The notes below the pieces were generated by a model that did no database searches, was not told the origin of the DNA, and saw only the letters and a list, made by a program, of their open reading frames with translations. Below are positions 21,299-21,869 of a stretch of 21,869 bases of DNA, in pieces; position 1 is the first letter of the stretch, and every line of letters starts with the position of its first letter. The DNA comes from DASVFB01 sp045806505. Its GTDB lineage: Bacteria > Actinomycetota > Thermoleophilia > Gaiellales > Gaiellaceae. Both the position numbers and the translations under genes were made by a program. Location of the stretch: the NCBI GenBank assembly GCA_045806505.1, contig JBJMJE010000090.1, positions 1 through 21,869 on the forward strand. Direction: 5' to 3'.

Positions 21299-21869
21299 CT
21301 AGCGGTGACGGATCGAGCGCCGCACGACCGTGCTCAGGCGATGACCGCTGTCGGAAGCCCGCAGCTGGACGACGAGCAGGCCCGACGCCCGGAAGCGGAC
21401 GGGCGGGACCCAGTGCCGCGTGTACGTCGCGCATCCGAAGCTGAGCGCGACGGTCATGCGCCGCGTGTACGGAAGTGAGCGTGCCTTGTTGTGCCGCGCG
21501 GTGAGCCCGATCCTCCCGGGGTCGTCGTCGCAGACGCGGAAGCGTGCGTAGAGGCTGCGTCCGAACCACCGCAGCGAGATGAACTTGAGCCTCGGCGCGC
21601 GGTTGCCCTGCAGCGTCGTCGAGGTGGTCGTCGTCACCGTCGACGTCGACGTGTTTCCGACCACGACGGCCGACGGGCTCGAGGCGACCGTCGACACGCC
21701 CGCCGCGGTGATCGCCGTGACGAGCGCGCGCAGGCGATGATCGACGTCGGCGCTCCGGACGCCGTACGTGCGCCCGGTCGCGCCGGTGATGTTGCGGCAG
21801 TCTTCACCGCTCGCGTCGCAGCGCTGCCAGAGGCGGCGGAACGACGTCGGCGCAGGGGTCCACGTCCCG
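21299..21869 (-). CDS. Cell-surface protein with actinobacterial Ig-like repeat, 5' part outside window
   Basis: The minus-strand frame is open from the window edge to a TAG at 21301-21299, giving 189 visible residues of a longer protein. The first visible part reads TWTPAPTSFRRLWQRCDASG, then DCRNITGATG and YGVRSADVDHRLRALVTA, which is the Ig-like WQRCD-type repeat found in many copies in surface and secreted proteins of Thermoleophilia. A Ser/Thr-rich linker (STSTVTTTTSTT) follows, then a C-terminal beta-rich domain with Cys (RFRVCDDDPGRIGL, SFGCATYTRHW, ASGLLVVQLRASD) and a basic tail. It is probably secreted and wall-associated; no LPXTG or C-terminal membrane anchor is seen. A GTG at 21697 would be an internal codon, not the start. 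Function unknown. Confidence 0.8.
   Translation of the reverse strand, partial: GTWTPAPTSFRRLWQRCDASGEDCRNITGATGRTYGVRSADVDHRLRALVTAITAAGVSTVASSPSAVVVGNTSTSTVTTTTSTTLQGNRAPRLKFISLRWFGRSLYARFRVCDDDPGRIGLTARHNKARSLPYTRRMTVALSFGCATYTRHWVPPVRFRASGLLVVQLRASDSGHRLSTVVRRSIRHR

Noticed and set aside
21296..21470. Short plus-strand frame starting ATGGCTAGC after the permease
   Set aside because: It lies antisense to the supported surface-protein gene, ends after about 55 codons, and shows no family features.
1..21869. A defence system, prophage, biosynthetic cluster or mobile element
   Set aside because: No integrase, transposase, nuclease pair, toxin-antitoxin, direct repeats or island-like base composition is visible; the genes are mainly core metabolism and repair.

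Overview
The window is one dense, very GC-rich stretch of bacterial chromosome, carrying mostly housekeeping genes. GTG, TTG and even CTG starts are common, and neighbouring genes overlap by 4 bases. Three features suggest a deep-branching Actinomycetota lineage (Thermoleophilia/Gaiellales-like) rather than Streptomyces or Mycobacterium. These are a dissociated FabZ/FabH/FabD/FabG/FabF set together with separate AccD and AccA, a cell-surface protein with the Ig-like WQRCDASG-type repeat, and CTAnnnT -10 elements placed 6-8 nt before start codons (leaderless style). The taxonomic call is inference. I see no tRNA, rRNA, IS element, phage gene or CRISPR, and no gene-free stretch over 300 bp.

Layout: (1) 1-1689, 3' part of a secreted PGRP-type amidase with Ig-like tail. 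(2) 1670-2221 (-), a short biotin protein ligase (birA) diverging from the fatty-acid operon. (3) 2243-6600, fabZ-fabH-fabD-fabG-fabF, each junction a 4-base overlap (GTGA, ATGA, CTGA, GTGA); acpP is absent. (4) 6651-8793, a DUF45/YgjP-like metallopeptidase, a HAD-family hydrolase and a tandem-GNAT acetyltransferase. (5) 8803-10570, accD-accA, the carboxyltransferase of acetyl-CoA carboxylase. (6) 10571-10774, an intergenic region with an 11-bp perfect hairpin and a 13-nt palindrome. (7) 10775-14043, ligD (PE-LIG-POL), a small lipoprotein and a LOG/TIGR00725-type protein. (8) 14029-17090 (-), a MrfA/YprA-like helicase followed by a dimethylargininase-like gene. (9) 17207-20209, a TPP riboswitch and thiD-thiM-thiE-thiL. 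(10) 20236-21264, a lone DppB-type ABC permease. (11) 21299-21869 (-), the C-terminal part of a surface protein cut by the window edge.

How the genes work together: birA (biotinylation of the carrier subunit of acetyl-CoA carboxylase), accD/accA (malonyl-CoA formation) and the fab operon (malonyl transfer, condensation, ketoreduction, dehydration) cover most of fatty-acid initiation and elongation. The carrier protein, enoyl reductase and AccB/AccC lie elsewhere. The thi operon covers HMP-P phosphorylation, thiazole salvage, coupling and final phosphorylation to TPP, under TPP feedback. LigD and the MrfA-like helicase are two independent DNA-repair functions.

I found no convincing undescribed multi-gene system. 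The most interesting signals are regulatory and translational. They are a symmetric palindromic -10 shared by the divergent birA and fabZ promoters with start codons exactly equidistant from its centre, the recurrent CTAnnnT leaderless-type promoters, and a probable CTG start for fabG.
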